From assembly GCA_054601695.1 (NCBI GenBank), contig BAAHQB010000195.1, positions 62,001-126,000 of the forward strand: a DNA stretch of 64,000 nucleotides, in the 5' to 3' direction. A model generated the notes under the pieces. That model was given only the letters and a program-made list of their open reading frames with translations. It did not search any database and was not told where the DNA came from. Of this stretch, positions 62,982 through 64,000 are shown piece after piece. Made by a program: the position numbers and the translations under genes. This DNA comes from Amorphochlora amoebiformis. Lineage: Eukaryota > Cercozoa > Chlorarachniophyceae. Each line of letters opens with the position of its first letter. The first letter of the stretch is position 1.

Positions 62982-64000
62982 CATATCATATATATATATA
63001 TATATATATATATCATATTTGTAATATATATATGCAATTCACTTGATAATACATATAATATACACAAATATATAATTTGCATTCTACAATTCTACACATT
63101 TTTACAATCACATACAATGATAGAAATCACTCACAAAAAAAAAATACCAAAAAAAAAAAAATACACCTGTTTCTTAGAGTCGTACTCAGTATTCTGTCCC
63201 TGCACCCCAATTCCGGTTTGACTGCTAACGCTAGAGGTGGACTTTGGCACAGGAAACTGGACTACGATATTGGTCCCCCCGTTTGTTTCAGGTATATCCG
63301 CTCGGATTTTCACGATCAGCTCCACCTGCAACAGATAAGTGTGTTGGTGTATGTGTGTTGTTTGTGTTTTTTTTTGCTTCATTGTGTGTGATTTATGGAA
63401 ATACTATTGTGTGTGTTTGTTATATGTATATATATATATATATATTTATAATATATTATATATACCAAAACACCGTCATATACAAATGAAAAATAAATCT
63501 TCACACATTAAAACCCCCCCCCCCCAACACACACACATCATTATCATCAACAACACCAACAACATACGTTTTGACACAACACAGCACCTTGTACGGACTG
63601 CTGAGTTCGAAGAAGGGAAAGATTCTGAAAGGAATGCGAAAGTCTGACGTAATCCGGTAGTTCATCACCACGAATTCACCGTCAGGGGGGTGGAATGACA
63701 TGATACGCTGAGACTCGAACTCGTCCAGGCGAACGCATTCTGAGTAGAATATTCGAATGTCGATTGATTGGGGGGAAATATCGATCTGTGAAGTGTTTGG
63801 GTTGTGTTGGCACGTGCACGCGTAGTGTGCTCATACCCACAATAGAAAAATTTTTTCCCGAATTATTTACAACCCCCCCCCCCCCCCCCCCCCACTTTCA
63901 AAACTCCAGGAATCCTCAACCACTCTCTAGAACTCTCGAATTCAAAAAGTGCTTGCACCCCGTTACCATGGAAGTTGCAGTCATCTATCTCGACAGACCC
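61716..64000 (-). CDS. AP4M1-like: Adaptor-complex mu subunit, AP-4 mu-like, 3' part
   Basis: Minus exons 63967-64000 (cut by the window edge), 63588-63739, 63167-63325, 62510-62598 and 61716-61890 join in phase to a TGA, about 202 residues. Motifs of the mu homology domain appear in order: [45 protein letters not shown] with [48 protein letters not shown], then [19 protein letters not shown]. The domain binds tyrosine-based sorting signals on cargo. The closing YRWVRYVT...SYV-R-L and the GG-x-EHTLR stretch resemble AP-4 mu more than AP-1/2/3, and AP-4 works in trans-Golgi vesicle sorting. The longin-like N-terminus lies outside the window. A subtype change to AP-1 cannot be fully excluded. 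Confidence 0.9.
62696..62935 (-). pseudogene. Two partial copies of AP-4 mu exon 62510-62598
   Basis: The acceptor and first about 45 nt of the exon recur at 62696-62756 and 62871-62935, upstream in sense direction, each followed by a TA tract. The nearer copy matches the exon. The farther one has an in-frame TAA after about nine codons and other substitutions. Neither has a donor at the right place, so inclusion would disrupt the protein. Confidence 0.8.

Overview
The window is from a nuclear genome of an intron-rich, plastid-bearing eukaryote, most likely an alga. The plastid inference rests on a DUF4079 membrane protein of the plastid/cyanobacterial type with a Ser/Arg-rich transit-like N-terminus. 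The sequence is dominated by (TA)n tracts, plus TTAGGG/CCCTAA and TTAGGC telomere-like arrays and many minisatellites. Almost every long open frame (Tyr/Ile or Leu/Arg runs) is a translation of these repeats. The real coding sequence lies in short exons of about 20-180 nt between the repeats. I rebuilt it by matching GT...AG junctions with codon phase and protein-family motifs.

Layout. 1-6530: repeats, no confident gene. 7287 to about 15763 (minus): TPR-like protein, partly resolved, 5' end unknown. 16020-19029 (plus): 186-residue unrecognised protein, ten exons. 19721-23290 (plus): fusion of an isopenicillin-N-synthase-like 2-oxoglutarate/Fe(II) dioxygenase with a DUF3050 domain (proposed to be haem-oxygenase-like). 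24055-33957 (minus): DUF4079 plastid membrane protein, 14 exons, 300 aa. 34738-60971 (plus): about 50 small exons, best explained as one very large gene with PH-like domain, two RanBP2-type zinc fingers, low-complexity linkers, PDZ-like domain, coiled coil and C-terminal U-box. 61716 to beyond 64000 (minus): mu-subunit homology domain of an adaptor complex, closest to AP-4 mu.

Genes sit head-to-head (about 15.8-16.0 kb; 33958-34737) or tail-to-tail (23291-24054; 60972-61715). The tail-side spacers lack TA tracts and are rich in CTAG words. The TA tracts lie inside introns, so their absence helps mark gene borders. Several exon edges, splice site included, are repeated next to TA tracts.

No shared pathway links the genes. 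They look like ordinary unrelated neighbours: plastid membrane, vesicle coat, ubiquitin ligase, oxygenase. The notable items are the two-iron-centre oxygenase fusion, the PH-RBZ-PDZ-U-box architecture and the intron/repeat biology. All exon joins are inferred by eye, without transcripts or database searches.
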